Assembly (NCBI GenBank): GCA_038380795.1 | Contig: CM076266.1 | Location: forward strand, 27,974,145 to 28,038,144 | DNA length: 64,000 nucleotides | Reading direction: 5' to 3' | From: Pyrocephalus nanus | Lineage: Eukaryota; Chordata; Aves; Passeriformes; Tyrannidae | Part shown: positions 38,966 to 52,416 of the stretch, one piece after another | Position numbering within the stretch: the first letter of the stretch is position 1 | How the letters are laid out: the number at the start of each line of letters is the position of its first letter | Translations under genes and position numbers: made by a program | The notes under the pieces: generated by a model | Database searches by the model: none | Seen by the model: only the letters and a program-made list of their open reading frames with translations | What the model was told of the DNA's origin: nothing

Positions 38966-40877
38966 CCCACATGGCTGATATGAGGTTGTCCTCAAACCTA
39001 AGGCTCCTTGTGTGTTGTGAGGACCTTGAGGCTAAACAAGTAGACACCTAAAAGTATCCCACTTTTCATTTCTGTGTTTGGTGAGAAACCAGAGGAAGCA
39101 CTACACATCCTGCATGACCAGGTTCCTGCTTCTTTCTTTCTGCCAGTACTGACAGACCCTCTTAAATGAGTCTCATAGCAAGTTTATCCTTTTATCAGAT
39201 TTCCCAGTCTGATTTTACACAGTATACCAGTTTACTTTCATACCAGATATTGAACAAGAGGTCATACTCTCAAACTTCCTCCACTTCCTGATGAATTCCC
39301 CACCACACTCAACAGCATTTAACTGCACCCACAGAACTTTTCATCCCTACTATGCATGGTAGTCTCTTACCACCCCAAAAGATACATTATTGTTTTCTGT
39401 TCGAAAGAGTAATCAAATTTGTCAGGGCCAAATCATCAAGTGGAGTGAATTATGCATATTCAATGTTATCAAAACAACATTTTTTGTATTTCCCATCTAG
39501 TCGTCAAGAAATAATTGCCACATCTCATATGCTGCTTGAATAGATGACTAAGTAGCAACAAGTGTTTCGGTATTCTTTACTGATGAATACTGAATACTCT
39601 CCTTGCAGAAACAAATTAAAGTTGTAATAATTTCCACATCAAAACTAGAAGAAATGCATTCTTTTTGATTGTTTAGACTCTGATCTTGCTTCATAACCTT
39701 TTCCTTTTGATGAGTTTTGAATATAATATTCTGTGACTAGCATCCAATGTAAGTAGTAATAAATAGAAGCAAGAACAAACACACCTTATTAGTAGGGGGC
39801 TCTGTTGTTACTTCTGTATCTTAATGTCTGCTTTAGGAGGGCTAACTTCTGAAGCTAACTCCTTTAGGATTTAGCTCATAAAGGATCAATGACTTCTAGC
39901 ATGCTCTCAAATAGCAACAAGGGAAAAACCTTGGGTTGCTGGCTGCTATCTCATCTTTTTACTTCAGGTACCGCTGGGAAACACTGCAAAGCAGAACTTA
40001 TCATCAGGGACAAGGGATCAAGAGAGCTGAAATTAGAAAAGACGGTTTGGCTACTTTCAGTTCAAGTGGAAGTATTATAAAAAAGTCTTCGGAATTATGT
40101 CACACAGGGCAAGTGTCACTGTAGTTAGTCAGAACTTACTGTGCCAGCAACTGTCAGGACAAATTACACAGCAGGACAGGCAAGCTGTATGTCACATTCA
40201 CTTCCAAAAGGAAAGGCTTCCCCCCACTGCCAAGAAGCTGCTCCCATTTCCAAGTGGATTTAAATCAAACTGCTCTTATTCAAATCAAAACAGTGTAGAG
40301 GGAGTACTGTAGTGATGCGATGGGCAATTCTTCGGATCCTTCCCCACTTGCGTGGATGAAACGCTTTGATTCTCCACCACCTTAGCACGTAATCACCTCA
40401 GGGCTATGGAGTTGTGTATGTAAATGGCTGCCTGCAGGTTCTTGAAGCCACTGCTTACCATGCTGAGGAAAAATGTCTCACTGTCCCTCTGCTACTGGGT
40501 CATTCCCATCTAATCTTTCTTGCCTCTTTGATCATATATTCTTTGCAGAAGGCTGCATTTGCAATTTATGTGGGGACCCAGCAGAGTACATGGAACAACT
40601 GAGACCTCATCAAGGCCTGGGGTCCCTTAGCACTACTAGAAAAGTGAAGAACAGGAACATAAAATTCAGTGCACCGGAAAGGAGAAAGACAGGACTAAGC
40701 CATAAACAAAATTATTTTTTTTAATTTAAATATAAGGAAATCTTTCACAGAACTGTGAACTTCTAGCAAAATCAACTCATTTTGATTCAGCTATCCTAAA
40801 GCTTGAAAATAAATGTTTCAATTAAAAATTGACAGTGCTTCAATACAGAGAAAAAACACATCCCTATGTTCTGCAGT

Positions 40878-40931
40878 GAAAGAAAGAAAAAGAAAAAAAA
40901 GCAAACAAAACACAACAACAACAAAAACCCC
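40878..40931 (+). repeat. A-rich then A/C-rich simple tract
   Basis: An AAAG-type purine run passes into AAAC and AAC units and ends in a C5 run. Confidence 0.8.
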
Positions 40932-43900
40932 CACAACTAAACATGAGCTACAAAACATATGGATGAATTAAGAAAATTTTTATTCAGTTTTGAACTTTTC
41001 TAATCCATGATTTCCCAGAGGTTTTCAGGTGCTTCTTCTTAAGGCTTTCATTTAAAACAGATTACTGAAAAATATTAACTGAAACTTACATCGTTTCTGT
41101 TAACATCAGAATAACTGTGTTGGATATAAACCAGAAGGCAGCTTGTTCTTTTACTTCCTAAGCTTTTTTTGGTGTTTCAATCATTTGTCAGCCAAAAAAC
41201 AGTAAACACACCCAAAAGGCTATCAAGAATAATGCCCACAAATAAAACACAATACAAAAGCTCAGGGATTCAGAGTCTGGCTTTGAGTTAAGCCACTGCT
41301 ACCTCCATTTATTCTGCCCTGCAGCCTCTGGCTACCATCCCAAATATAAGAGTCACTGCAGTAGACCATCTCAGGTGCTTTAAAGCAGAGAGTGCACAGC
41401 ACTGAAAGAGCAATGAAGTTTTAAGTGAAGACCAAGACCATACACAGAAGTAGCTGGGTTGCAAGCTCGCATTTCCACACAGCAACTCTGCAGGGACAAT
41501 AGCCTTCAGCAAATGAAAACTAACAAAGCAACTCTGGGGCTCTAACAACATTTCTGCTGTGAAGCAGTGCCTACAAATCCAGTTAAATAAGACACTGCAG
41601 AACACTCTGACCCTGAACATTTTTCTTAGCCGCTAGTACCAGTTCTTTTCAGAAAGTACTCAATTTGTGTGCAACTCTGCCTGTCATCAACTTGTGTTCT
41701 GAATGGCTGGACTTGAGCTATGTCTCTGTAAGCAGAATTTGCCTCCATGTATTCATTCTCTATCACCAGAATGGCTGCTGCAAGAATGCAAATCCTATTT
41801 GGAAGGATTACTTGCCGCGCAACAGCCAGAGGCCCCTGTCCAAGGCTGGGCTCCCTGCTGGGCCAAGCACAAACTCAGAAGCTCCAGTTCAGAGAGGGAC
41901 GTGATTGAAGCAGGCAAGGTGGCAGCAGGAAAGGCTATTATTGTGATTTCACATATGCAGAACCAAAGCTGTCATTCCCCTCCCCCCTGGCAAACACCTT
42001 GCGTAAAGGTGTTCAAACAAGAAAGCACAGGCCAGGCAGGTACTTACACTTGTGGAAGCTGGCCATAACTGGTGGCCATACAGATCCTATGTATGTTCCT
42101 TCATAACAACAATCATGGAAAATTACTGGAATGTTTGAAGTACTCAAGAGTTTGAATGTGTTTTTCCTTTTAACTTGTATTTGCTGTTGCTTATCTTTGT
42201 ATTTTCTGAATACTTCATACGTTTCATTCCTGTTATTTCAGCATACAAGGGAGCCCTTTCTCTTTCTGCAGGATGCAGTGCAGTGCATAATCTGTTACAT
42301 TCCCCACCTTAGGATCTCTTTAATTTAGTTCTTCCACAAAAGAAGAATGAGAGTGGTTGTCTCACACTTGTGAAAATGGCAGACTGATAACGCTGGTGGT
42401 CAGCATTTCCATTCAGAATAGAAGCAGTGGCAGTGCACTGCACAAGATTGTTTCCTTATCATTTTCACTGGTTGGTGAAAAAGGAGAAATGAAGTATCAT
42501 GCTGACTTCAGCTGAAAGTCCTCTCTTTAGCCTCTCTGGGTTAAAACAGACACCAATTAAGTTCCAGTTGTAACAGGGTTTTTTTTGCAACTGCACAGCT
42601 ACCTGATTTGAGCTTCTGGTTAACATAGAGCTGGTATGGTTTTGCGTTTGCTCTGTCGCAAACTTGTGTTGATCAGAATTACTAAAATACCAAGATTTCC
42701 CACACAGCCATTCCCCAGCCATGTAGAACTACATCATCTTGAAAATGAGAAATTTAACTTTAAAACAAGTTCAGTTCACATGTTTCTCAAGTGTTTCTAC
42801 AGTTTCAAGTAACTTCTCAAAAATCTGTGTTTTGTAGCTTCCCTGAAAACAACTCAGTTAAAGTAACATTCAGAATAAGTGACAGTATATCCAGCCATCA
42901 GGTAAAAGATGCCAAGAAAATGTAATAAGCTCTCCACCATCTTCAGCTTAGACCAATAAGTAATTAATTTTATTGACAGAAAAAAAAAAAAAGGAAAATG
43001 CAGCACATTTTGTAAACAAACCATGTAACAATCCTGAAAGTGAAAGAACACTAAAATTATATAAGGAAAATGGCATAACTTGCATCTCCAGTCAGAGACA
43101 TTTTCTGGTATCCAGTTTAGAGACTTTTTCTCGTGACTAACTGTTACATTAAGAAGTACAGGTTTCAAATCTACTTCAATTTACAGCAATTAATAAGCAC
43201 ATTTAAAAAAATAGACATCTTAGGTGAGTTGGAAGGTCTTCTATTAGCACATATTACAAATAGACAACCTGTAGAGCTGTCTAAACAGATACTTCACATA
43301 ACAAATTCTTGAATTTTACAGGCTCCGAGGATACACATTTATCATTTGCTTTTGAAAGTCGAGGCCTTATAGGGTCTGCATATCTTCCATTTATACATTG
43401 TTTTTAACAACTGGACAAAGTTATTAGCAGTGAGCCACTAGACTGAACAAGCTTTGGAGAACACCTCCATCACCATGTTGAGCAGTGCCATGAAAGAGAG
43501 CTGCACTGCACTGAAACAAAGCAGCAGAGAAATCCTTTTGTGCCTTACCTTGTAATGGGAAGAGCAGATGCCTTCAAACATATCTATATCCATACAGTCC
43601 ATTGGTTCAGATCTTCCTGGTAATAGCAACTCTTCCAGCTTCTTGTTTTCTTATTTTTATGTGCCAGCTGGTGCAACCTGTACATTTACAGAAGTGGGTG
43701 TGTTATTCCAAGACTTTTATTCATCTAATTTTATAAGGCATTCAACTTAAATACATATGGCTCTGTTCCATGTGGCTCCTATTGCTCTCCAGAGCTTTCA
43801 GAGTAATGGATTACAGACCACAATGTTTCTGTAGGTTATTGATTTTGGGGAGTATAAGTAGAAGACTCTTTAGAATATCTTTGTAGATTTTTCAGACTAT

Positions 43901-44252
43901 CACATTCCATATCTTATATATTTGACAACATGCTCCTATTTCATGAAATTCAAACACTTAACAAAAAAGCATGGCATAACTTGCATCTCTGAATTGTCAA
44001 TCTCTTTGTCATTTTATCTGTTAAAGGTTGATTCTGGTCGAAAGAGACTAAGTTAAATTTAAATATTAGTTGTGGAATAGGAATGCTACAAATCTGAAAA
44101 ACTGGAGCTTGACAGAGTGGCCAAGATTTATGTTCAGCAATTAAGGTAACAAAAAAGAAAAAAGCCTTCCAAAAAAGTGACTTTGGCTACTGTTCAAAGC
44201 TTTTCAGGACCAGAGTGAATTAGTGGGACAGTAAGAAAATTCAGACAGGGAA

Positions 44253-44273
44253 TTTTTTTTTTTTTTTTTTTTT
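44253..44273 (+). repeat. Poly(T) tract, 21 T
   Basis: Uninterrupted run of 21 T about 180 bp left of the tRNA-Ile/CR1 SINE. CR1-tailed SINEs do not end in poly(A), so it is probably unrelated. Confidence 0.95.
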
Positions 44274-44445
44274 AGAACTATTCTGGGAAGCACAGTGAGA
44301 TTCCTCAAGTGTATCTACAGCTGCAGTGCCTTCCAGGTATCTAAATCTGGCCATCCAAATCAAAAGAACCTCTGAAAACTAAGCACCAGGCTCCCTGCTT
44401 ACGCAAAAGAGTTTTCCTCTGTGAAAGCCATGAGGGAGTCACTTA

Positions 44446-44585
44446 TACATCACAGAATATTCTGAGTTGGAAGGGACCCACTAGGGTCATCGGGTCCAAC
44501 CCTTAAGTGAACGACCATACAGGAATCAAATCCATGACCTTGGTGTTATTAGCACGATGCTCTAACCAACTGAGAAAATCTGGGG
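44446..44585 (-). mobile_element. tRNA-Ile/CR1 composite SINE (TguSINE1-like)
   Basis: Read on the minus strand, a tRNA-Ile-like head comes first: a box A region (CTCAGTTGGTTAGAG, plus positions 44,560-44,574), an anticodon loop with AAT at 44,548-44,550, and a degraded box B (GGATTTGATTCC at 44,522-44,533). It is followed directly by a CR1-type 3' tail (GGTTGGACCCGATGACC, then CTTCCAACTCAGAATATTCTGTGAT). A tRNA-Ile head on a CR1 tail is the known structure of TguSINE1, which arose early in passerines and is moved by CR1 enzymes in trans. The acceptor-stem start is eroded and the head runs straight into the CR1 tail, so it is a SINE and not a working tRNA gene. No clear target-site duplication was found. 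Confidence 0.85.
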
Positions 44586-47500
44586 GTATGTTTGACTCCC
44601 TGCTGCAGACTGTACAGCAGATAGAGCATTACCTCTGGATGTGACAGATACCCCTCCCCAACTCCCAGTATCTCGAACCCTATATGCAGGGTCCACAAGC
44701 AGAACACATTTTCAGGGTGGATTTTACAGAAACATATTTCAGTTTTCATGAAAGTTCCATTAAACAATGGTATACAATTATCTGTTTACCGGCAGACAGG
44801 CAGTCCACGTTAGTTCAAGAGCTGCTTTGCTGAGCTGTACTCAACTGCTCAAACAACTGCTTCATTATGAGATTTCACCAGACAGCACTGGCTCCAGCAC
44901 CATGGTACAGAAAATGGGATGCACATATGCTGCTTTTCAAATCTGGGCTCCTGCTGCTTAAGAGTTGCCCCTGCTCTCCACAGAAAGTGTTTATGTGTAT
45001 TTCAAAGGTTAATATAGCCTTGTGTATATGCATTCTGTAGCATAAACATCTTATGTAGGCTGCTCCCTGCCTCTCTTTTCTCACTATGGAAAATTGAAAA
45101 TTAACTCACTTCAGCCAGAATGCCTAAAAATCAACAATGATGACACTTAATACTACATTAACCACTTGTAGGCTTACATTCTGGTGTAAATCCCCACCAT
45201 GAAGGGTGGCACACAAAGACACCGCACGGCAGAGCTGGCATGTCACACACTGATGGCACACCGGCTACATCTGATTTAATTGCTATTTAAACCTGAAAGT
45301 CCCCATGGAGCCAGAAAAAGCCTTGATCCTGGAAGACGTTTCAAGGAACCTGTGCCTCCTCCTCCATGCAGACATATCTCAGATGTGAAAGGTCACGCAC
45401 AATTAACCTACAGCCCTTGACTCAATCTCCAAATAAAAAGCAACATTATGCAGGCACCTCTTTTACTCCCAACAGGTGTCAGGACTTGATTTCTGTGAAG
45501 TAAAAGATTTGTCATTCAGAAATACTAGATAAAACAAGAGTCATGATTTAACATGGGAAAAATTACAACATTGTACACTCTTGCAAACTAAGCACCACAA
45601 TACAAACTGCTGGGAAACAATACTGACAATGCCACACTATGCAGGTTATAGTAACATTTCCAGGCTATATTTTTATTCAATCCATGGTTTTGGACCTCAC
45701 TAATTAGGAAAAACCCTCCTCCTTTCAGACAGTGAAGCATGCAGAAACTGGCACAGGGAAGCAGTTTGCATGGCAATGACACTGAATATTATGATTGCAA
45801 GACCATGCTTGGGTTGTGATTTTGGCATAATGCTGTATCACTCTGCAGAATCAAAATCCAACATAAGGTCAAATATCCTCACATAAGTAAATCTAATCTT
45901 AAAAGACTGAACTGTCCTGTCATCTCAGATCTGTTGGATGACCAGAGCCTGTAGATCAGGAGGGGCAGCCAACAAGTCTTTTTGGCACTACCTCAGTGAG
46001 AAGGTGATCAATCTCCTTTTCTCTGTAGCACCATGGACACCCTAAGCAAGCAGGGTTCAGACAGAGGTGAGTGACTGCTGTCCTTTGAATGGTGGGCCAA
46101 AGAGGAACTTCACTGAAACATGGACTAGGACCTCTCAACTTGGCAGGAAGAGGCAGCAGGTTATGAAAAGGGACGTTTGGGACACAGGCTTTGACATACA
46201 CCTGGATGCAGGTAAAGAGAACTCTGATGGCATATCACTCACACAATACTACTGAAGAAATTATTACAGTTAAGTGGAAAAATTGGTTTTCATGTGCAAA
46301 ATTCCTGTGGAATTAGGACTCTCTGTATGCACTCATGTCATGAGATTGCAGGGATAGATACAAGGCAGTCTACATCAGATAAAAAAGAGGAATTAGCCAA
46401 CAGCAGTCAGCAAGATGAAGAGTGAAAAGACATCTAAAACTAGGAGTTTTTTTCCTGGTGGATCACTGAGATTAATTACCTTCATGATGCAGAGGCTCTG
46501 CTCAAATGCTGATAGAAACAGAAAGGAGATCCCCTTGAATCTACCACTCCAAATAGAATGCTACATTACTAGTTTGTATTCACTCCTTGGATGTATACTA
46601 TTTCTATTCTTTGTATATAATACTCTCACTATCTCACAGTGTTTTCCCACATAATGACAGACATTACATGAACTACAAAAAGCGCCGGTTAACTAACCAA
46701 ACTGCTTGAGTGTCTTCAAGTGTCTGATTACATGATACACCTTTAACTATTTACTCAGAAACTAAAGCAAGGGGAGTTGTTTGAGAGATAATGTGCATTT
46801 TGATTAGCTACTGTCCTTATTTCAGTTACCCTGTTAATCTACACTGGTATAAAACACTAAAAGCTCAGCAAAGGAGCACTATCAAAATTTAAAAGTGGTT
46901 GCATTGCTTTCAGCTCCACTTAGTTCTACCTCCTAAAATCTTACCATGTGAAAAGCTGATCTTAGTTTTTCAGTGTGTGTTTGTATACAGAGAGTATTCT
47001 ACCTCTACCTCTGTACTCTGAATTTGCACAATATACTATGAACCATTGTTTTAACAGCTTAGCACGGATCACATAGATCATAGTTCTGGAGTCTCTGAAA
47101 AGGAAAACAGTATTTTACGTAGAAAAAAATAAAAGTACAAAGGGCAGACAGGTACTGCTCCGTTGACTTTGAGCAACCCGTTTACAGTGGATGTGGATAT
47201 GGAACAATAGCTGCAACTACTTCTCAACTATGAAAGATTCCCAATACACTTGTGTGATTTCCAAGCATAAGGAGTTATATTCTCAAATGTACATGCATAC
47301 ATGTGTTATGGAACACTGGAATTAATCTTATCTCATTTTAGGAGCATCATAAAGGACTTCTAAATGTAGTCCTGCATCACCTATTCTAGAGGAATGCCAC
47401 TGGATTACAATATGAATGCCAGGTGATCCTTTAAGTGACCACAGAAGGTTTCTTTCACCACAGATTCCCCCAGGTCTTCCATAATTATCATACTGTACTA

Positions 47501-48269
47501 CTGTCTTGTCATAAAACTATGTTTGTTCCTCTAATGCATTGTGATGCTTTACTTAAAAGCCCTTCCTGGAAAAGTCTGACTTAACAGACAGCACATAAGA
47601 CAGAGTGAGCTGCCCAGCCAAACCTTTTACTAAATCATAGCAAAACTGCCAGAACTTATGCCATTGCAAAGATGTTTGAGAACAACCTCACTGCCCTGGA
47701 AGCCTGGAATACCTCAAGAGAAGAAAAAGCACACATACCCTTTTTGATTCATATTAATGTCATTGTTTATAACTACAGGATGCATTAAATCCTGTTTAAA
47801 TTACCAGGCACAGGAGGCACTTGTGGATTGACATGTGGTCTTCCCTCAATAGCACTGTAATGAGGCTGAGGTAAACCAGCCTGTTGAAAGCAGCATAATG
47901 TCTCCAGATGCCTGCATTCCTCTGCACACTCCCACCCACCCCTCACCACATCTCCTACCATTGTCCCTTCATCATTTTGTCTTCTTCCCATCTTTCTTTA
48001 GCCCTCCTCTCCTTTTATACCAGTAGAGATTGGATGCCAACTGGCTGGCAAAGCAGCTTTGGAGAGAAAGACCTGGGGCCCTCACTGGACAAGTTGACCA
48101 TAGACAAGAAGCATGCCCATGTGACAAAGAAGGGACAGTAAAGAAGGTGAAGCCAGGCTCTTCTCAGGGGCTCATTGGAGGAACAAGATGAAACAGGCAC
48201 AAACAAAAATACAAGCTGCTGAATTTAAACAGAAGAAAACTCTCTCCGTGAGATTGGTCCAACACAGCT

Positions 48270-48438
48270 AAAGGTGATCCAGAGAGGCAGTGGAGTCTCC
48301 AACCCTGGAGACTGGAGATATTTCAAAACTCAGCTGCACGCAGTCCTGTGCAACCTGCCCTAGATGCTTTGTGCAGAGGGCTGAACCACACAACCTCCAG
48401 AGGTCCCTGCAACTTCAGCCGTTTTATGAGTCTGTAAA
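48270..48438 (+). mobile_element. CR1 LINE fragment, diverged
   Basis: Plus orientation. It matches the CR1 pattern GTGGAGTCTCCA...GAGATATT.CAAAACTC..CTG....GTCCTG.GCAACCTGC.CTAGATG, then CACAACCTCCAGAGGTCCCT.CAACTTCA. This covers the end of ORF2 and the start of the 3' tail. Many substitutions and the loss of the terminal octamer repeat show that it is an older copy. Confidence 0.8.
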
Positions 48439-50059
48439 CAAAGCCTTGTTCCCTGATTAACTATTTTTTTTTGTTGAAACAAGTTGACCATAGTATGTTA
48501 CTGACCTGGCTAAGTTAAAAACCTCATCCTGAACACTGGTACAAGAATTTCAATTGAAGCCTCCATACTTCATGGATGGAATGGACTGACGGAAAAATTA
48601 CTTTGAAAATTCACCTAGATGTTAGAGATGATCCTTAATCTAAGAATCATAAAGATCCTTCTGTGCTTTTCTTGGAAGAAAAGCTCCAGTGCTCACTGCT
48701 GCTTGAAGAAAGATCAGTACTTCTACTTTCAGCATTTAACGCATTGCCCACTTGTGGCACTACATTATGTCTTGCCCTTTATATCATGCTCCCAAACGGT
48801 GACTGCCAAGGCAATTTTAGTTAGCAAATCTTTTCCTCAGCCTCCCAGAACACTGGATAAAACCTGCTTTCTGATGCAGAAAGAATGATGTGAGAGCATA
48901 GAGCATTCATTGTCATGGTAAAGAACAAGTTGGACTCTCACCCAGTGCTCCAGAGAGCTTTACAAAGGAAAGCTGGCAAGTGTGCCATGCTCTTCTTTCA
49001 GGGAATGCTATCAGCAAAGGTCACAGTGAGTGCTTTACCTATGGATTACATATATAATCATCAGTGGCAAGATTATCCAGTATCAAGCAGAGATGCATCA
49101 CGTTCTTGCCCAAAGAGGTGGCAAAGTGTTCTGCATAATCCATTTTTCCTCCATCAGCCAGGAGCAACAGATGGGTCATTCTTTCCTCCACCCATCTCTC
49201 CCTATTGCAACAGTTACCATATTCTGATCATTAAGGATCCATTTGGAACACCTCTAACCTCAATATTCTGAGTTCTAGTATCTCAAACCCAGTTTGAGAG
49301 GCTTTATTTACAACAGACTACAAAGTAGGTCCAAAATTACAACCTGGGCTCACTCCTGTTTCTTTTGAAGAATAACTCAGTCTTCAGTCAGACAAGAGAG
49401 TCAACTATGATGCCTTCTTTTTGAAGATGTTAAGTTAGAAAATTAACAGAGACTTTCATTCTTCCTAGTTTGAATGTTTACTGTGGCCAGCACAAGCCTC
49501 CAAATGAGTAATTTGCAGCTACCTCACAGTAACTGTGTTGTCTCATGGTTTCCTTGGAATAATTCAGGGAATAACAAGATAGTTTTTGGTTCACTTTAAT
49601 TTCTGTTGATTTTAACATCTTCAGTACCAGAGTCATAAAATTGCGCTCAACCACTCATAAGAGATCTGTTGTAGACACTATATTGTCTTTAATTGTGCTC
49701 CTCTTCCTCCAGCTGAGCTTTGGATGCAAAAACTTAGTAACTATCCATTAAAAAAACACAATTGTTGGTTATTAATTCATTTAGTTATTTAGTTAATAGA
49801 GCCAGGCATACCAGTTAACATTTTACACAAACAAGGATGTCGTGAAACAATTCAGGGAAAGTTTTTAAGTAAATCTACTAACTCTGACAAGAATAAATAA
49901 TTTGCAAATACGTACACTAGAATTTATGTGTATATTAATTGCCTCCAATTTACAGCACAGCCAAAACCTCTGGTCTACTAATAATCCTCAGAGCTAGACT
50001 GGGGCATGAGTTGGTTGGGTTTTGGTGATGCAACTGAAGTCTGTTGCATGGCCACCTAG

Positions 50060-50080
50060 GAATTCAGCTTAGCTGAATTC
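50060..50080. other. Perfect 9-bp hairpin
   Basis: GAATTCAGC (50,060-50,068) and GCTGAATTC (50,072-50,080) pair exactly around a TTA loop. Function is unknown. Confidence 0.7.
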
Positions 50081-52343
50081 TTGATATGGGGAGCTGCAGG
50101 CAGTGAAGAAATGTAATCTATGCTGATTCATCTTATCTGTTAAAGCAAAACTCAGCCCTGGGAAGACCTCCAATGGAAGGCAGCACCAGAGCAGATGCTA
50201 CAGCAAAAGCACTTAGGAATATTGCCTCCTGTTGCCAGGGGAGGAAAGACTGCCCAGTGTTTTCAAACTTTTAAAAGCAGTGTCAATACATAAAATGCCT
50301 TTAATATATGCACATTCTTCCAGTTATTTCAGCATTATATTGGCACATCATTTTTATTAGCAGAATTAAAAGACTTTGTCAATAATAAACTTGAGTTTTA
50401 TTTTATTCTGCATTATGCTGCTGTAACTGCAGATCCTGGGCACAATCCCATAACTGCATCTCTACCATTGTGACACTTGTAATTGCCTTCCCTCTTTCTT
50501 TAATCTCTCCAGCAGAAAGATTAAAGTTCAAACTATTCCATACCTGGCATTAGTCTAGAGAACAAGAGTGGAGCAAATTCCATCAGTTCTAATAGGATTA
50601 AAGGTGTTTCTGCAGTTTTCAAATCCTCAGAGTAAGAAATATTTTTTTAAAGGGATGCCTGGTGTTCACACAGTTGATTAGCATGGTCCATCACAATCAG
50701 AATAGCTGGTAAGAAATTTAGCATAATAATTTCACTGCATCTGCATCAAAGGTTACTTTATGATTATGACTTACAGTAAGCCAGACACATAAACTAGAGG
50801 GGAATAGGTCACTCTGGGACAACAGCACAGTAGTTAATAGCAAATTGCTTGCATGTGTAGATTTAGGTCTAAGAATGGAGTTTTTAAGTCAACAGAATAC
50901 CTTCAGATACAGGTAGTGTCACTATTACTACACTGTTAACTATTCCTGCAATTTACCTGGTTAAAATCACTCTGTAAATGTAAGAGTTAGAACTTAATAT
51001 AGATTTTAACAGTTGCATTTGCCTTCCAGAGGTAGTGCTGCAAAGCATTAGGGGAAAATGATAGTTTAAAAAGAAAAAAAAATATGTCTTTTGAACTGTA
51101 TTCATTAATCTACTAATTTGCACACCTTCCCCTCTCCCGCCCCCCCCAAAAGAAAAGGCCATCTGTAAAATGGCACCCTAATACATCAGAAGCACATTCC
51201 CATTGCTGATTTACCTCCCGAGGCAGTCAAAGGGTCATTTTTAAACATTAAATTGTCAATAGGATAAAGAGGAACTGATCCTACTTGCTTTAATTAGCGG
51301 CTTTTTCCACAGCAGCTTCTCCATATAAAGGACTCCCTCCACAGACCTTGAATGCCTGACTGCTTTCTGCAGTTGAGAGGTGAATTTCTCTGATACAGTA
51401 TATATTTTGTAGTTCTGCTGCATAAGCATGGTCATTTATTCATAGCATAGTTCAGTTTCCTTTCCAGTTTTTCCCGTTTAAGTCAGTTCAACCCTTAATT
51501 ACTTATCCATAGTTGTTTTATCACTGTTACAACCCATCTATTCAATCTATGCTTTAAAATATTTTCCCTCCTACTATTTGAGAGAAATCTATGAAGGCTC
51601 TCTCTCGTAAACTGCCTAGATAAAAGGTACTGCCTATCACAGTACTACAACAGGCTTTTCCAGCTGTTACGCTTCAAGACGTGTTTAAAAAAGGATGCTG
51701 TCTTACATGCAGTGTTCTACTTTAAATACAGCCTGCCAGCTACAGGCTCCCAGTTCATTATGATATGGAGCAGTCTCGTGCCTTTGGCTGTATATTACCA
51801 ATACACATCTCTGCAAGCCGGTCGTGACAAACACCTTGTAGTTCCTGCTTCAAAAGCAAAAACATAAAAATCCTGCCTTCTGCCAGAGACATGATGCTTT
51901 TTATGCAGCGATAGATACTAATGTCACCTTTCCTCGCAGCTCCCACCCATTCGAGAAGAGTGGAAATAACCCCCGCGCGATTTTCACTACGTGCCTATCC
52001 CTGAAACTGCTTATTCACATACAACCGAGCCCACTATGCTGCAGAAGGACAGCCACAACGCAGCGCTCCTCAAACTACCAGGGCAAGCCACCACCAGGCA
52101 GCCGCCACTCCGGATCACATCTCACAGATGAGGAGCAAGCAGAAAAAAACCCCAAGCAAACGCGCCTCGCAAGCGGAGCCCCATCCCTCTCCCCATCCCT
52201 CACTCCGCGGTTTGTGCCGCCGCGCCGAGCCCCGCATTCCCGGCCCCGGCGGCTGAGCCCCGGGAAGCAGGAGCCGGCCGCTGCCGCCGCTTACCGCTGC
52301 CCTGCTCTGCCCTGCCCTCCGCCGCGCTGCGGACCGAGCGGCG

Positions 52344-52364
52344 CTGCTGCTGCTGATGCTGCTG
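52344..52364. repeat. Interrupted CTG/CAG triplet repeat
   Basis: Plus-strand sequence is four CTG units, one ATG unit and two CTG units; on the minus strand this reads as CAG units with a CAT interruption. It lies inside the proposed first exon, so in the leftward transcript it would be a CAG run in the 5' UTR. The array is short (seven units) and interrupted, which usually means it is stable. Confidence 0.8.
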
Positions 52365-52416
52365 CTTCTCCCTGCCGGGCACTCAGCGCCGCTCGTCGCT
52401 GCTCCCCCGGCGGCGC

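Larger units (their letters stand above)
29212..44445. other. Noncoding, intron-like or intergenic DNA
   Basis: Unique AT-rich sequence with decayed MIR-like fragments at 30.4 and 38.8 kb and A/C-rich tracts. A 69-codon frame at 32,442-32,651 (TTG start) has protein-like composition but no recognised domain. The longest frame in the window (121 codons, 41,703-42,068) has no recognised domain. A C-rich pyrimidine stretch lies at about 35,140-35,200. Confidence 0.6.
44586..51964. other. Noncoding DNA left of the CpG island
   Basis: Apart from the CR1 fragment at 48.3 kb and one hairpin, this is unique sequence. If the leftward gene call is right, it is the start of intron 1, where enhancers are common. 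No specific element is proven. Confidence 0.55.

Noticed and set aside
41703..42068. Longest reading frame in the window (121 codons, plus strand)
   Set aside because: No recognised domain, no clear splice or promoter context, and length within chance for 64 kb.
44520..44585. Possible functional tRNA-Ile gene
   Set aside because: Acceptor stem and box B are degraded and it runs directly into a CR1 tail, so it is a SINE head.
45303..45390. Short frame starting at a CCATGG context (MEPEKALILEDVSRN)
   Set aside because: Good start context but only about 27 codons, with no splice donor or known peptide match.
48915..49271. 118-codon plus-strand reading frame
   Set aside because: No recognised domain; surrounded by intron-like sequence and a decayed CR1.
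52200..52382. Minus-strand frame with a glutamine/histidine run
   Set aside because: It begins at GTG right after TGA, has no ATG, and reads through the strong donor at 52,294.
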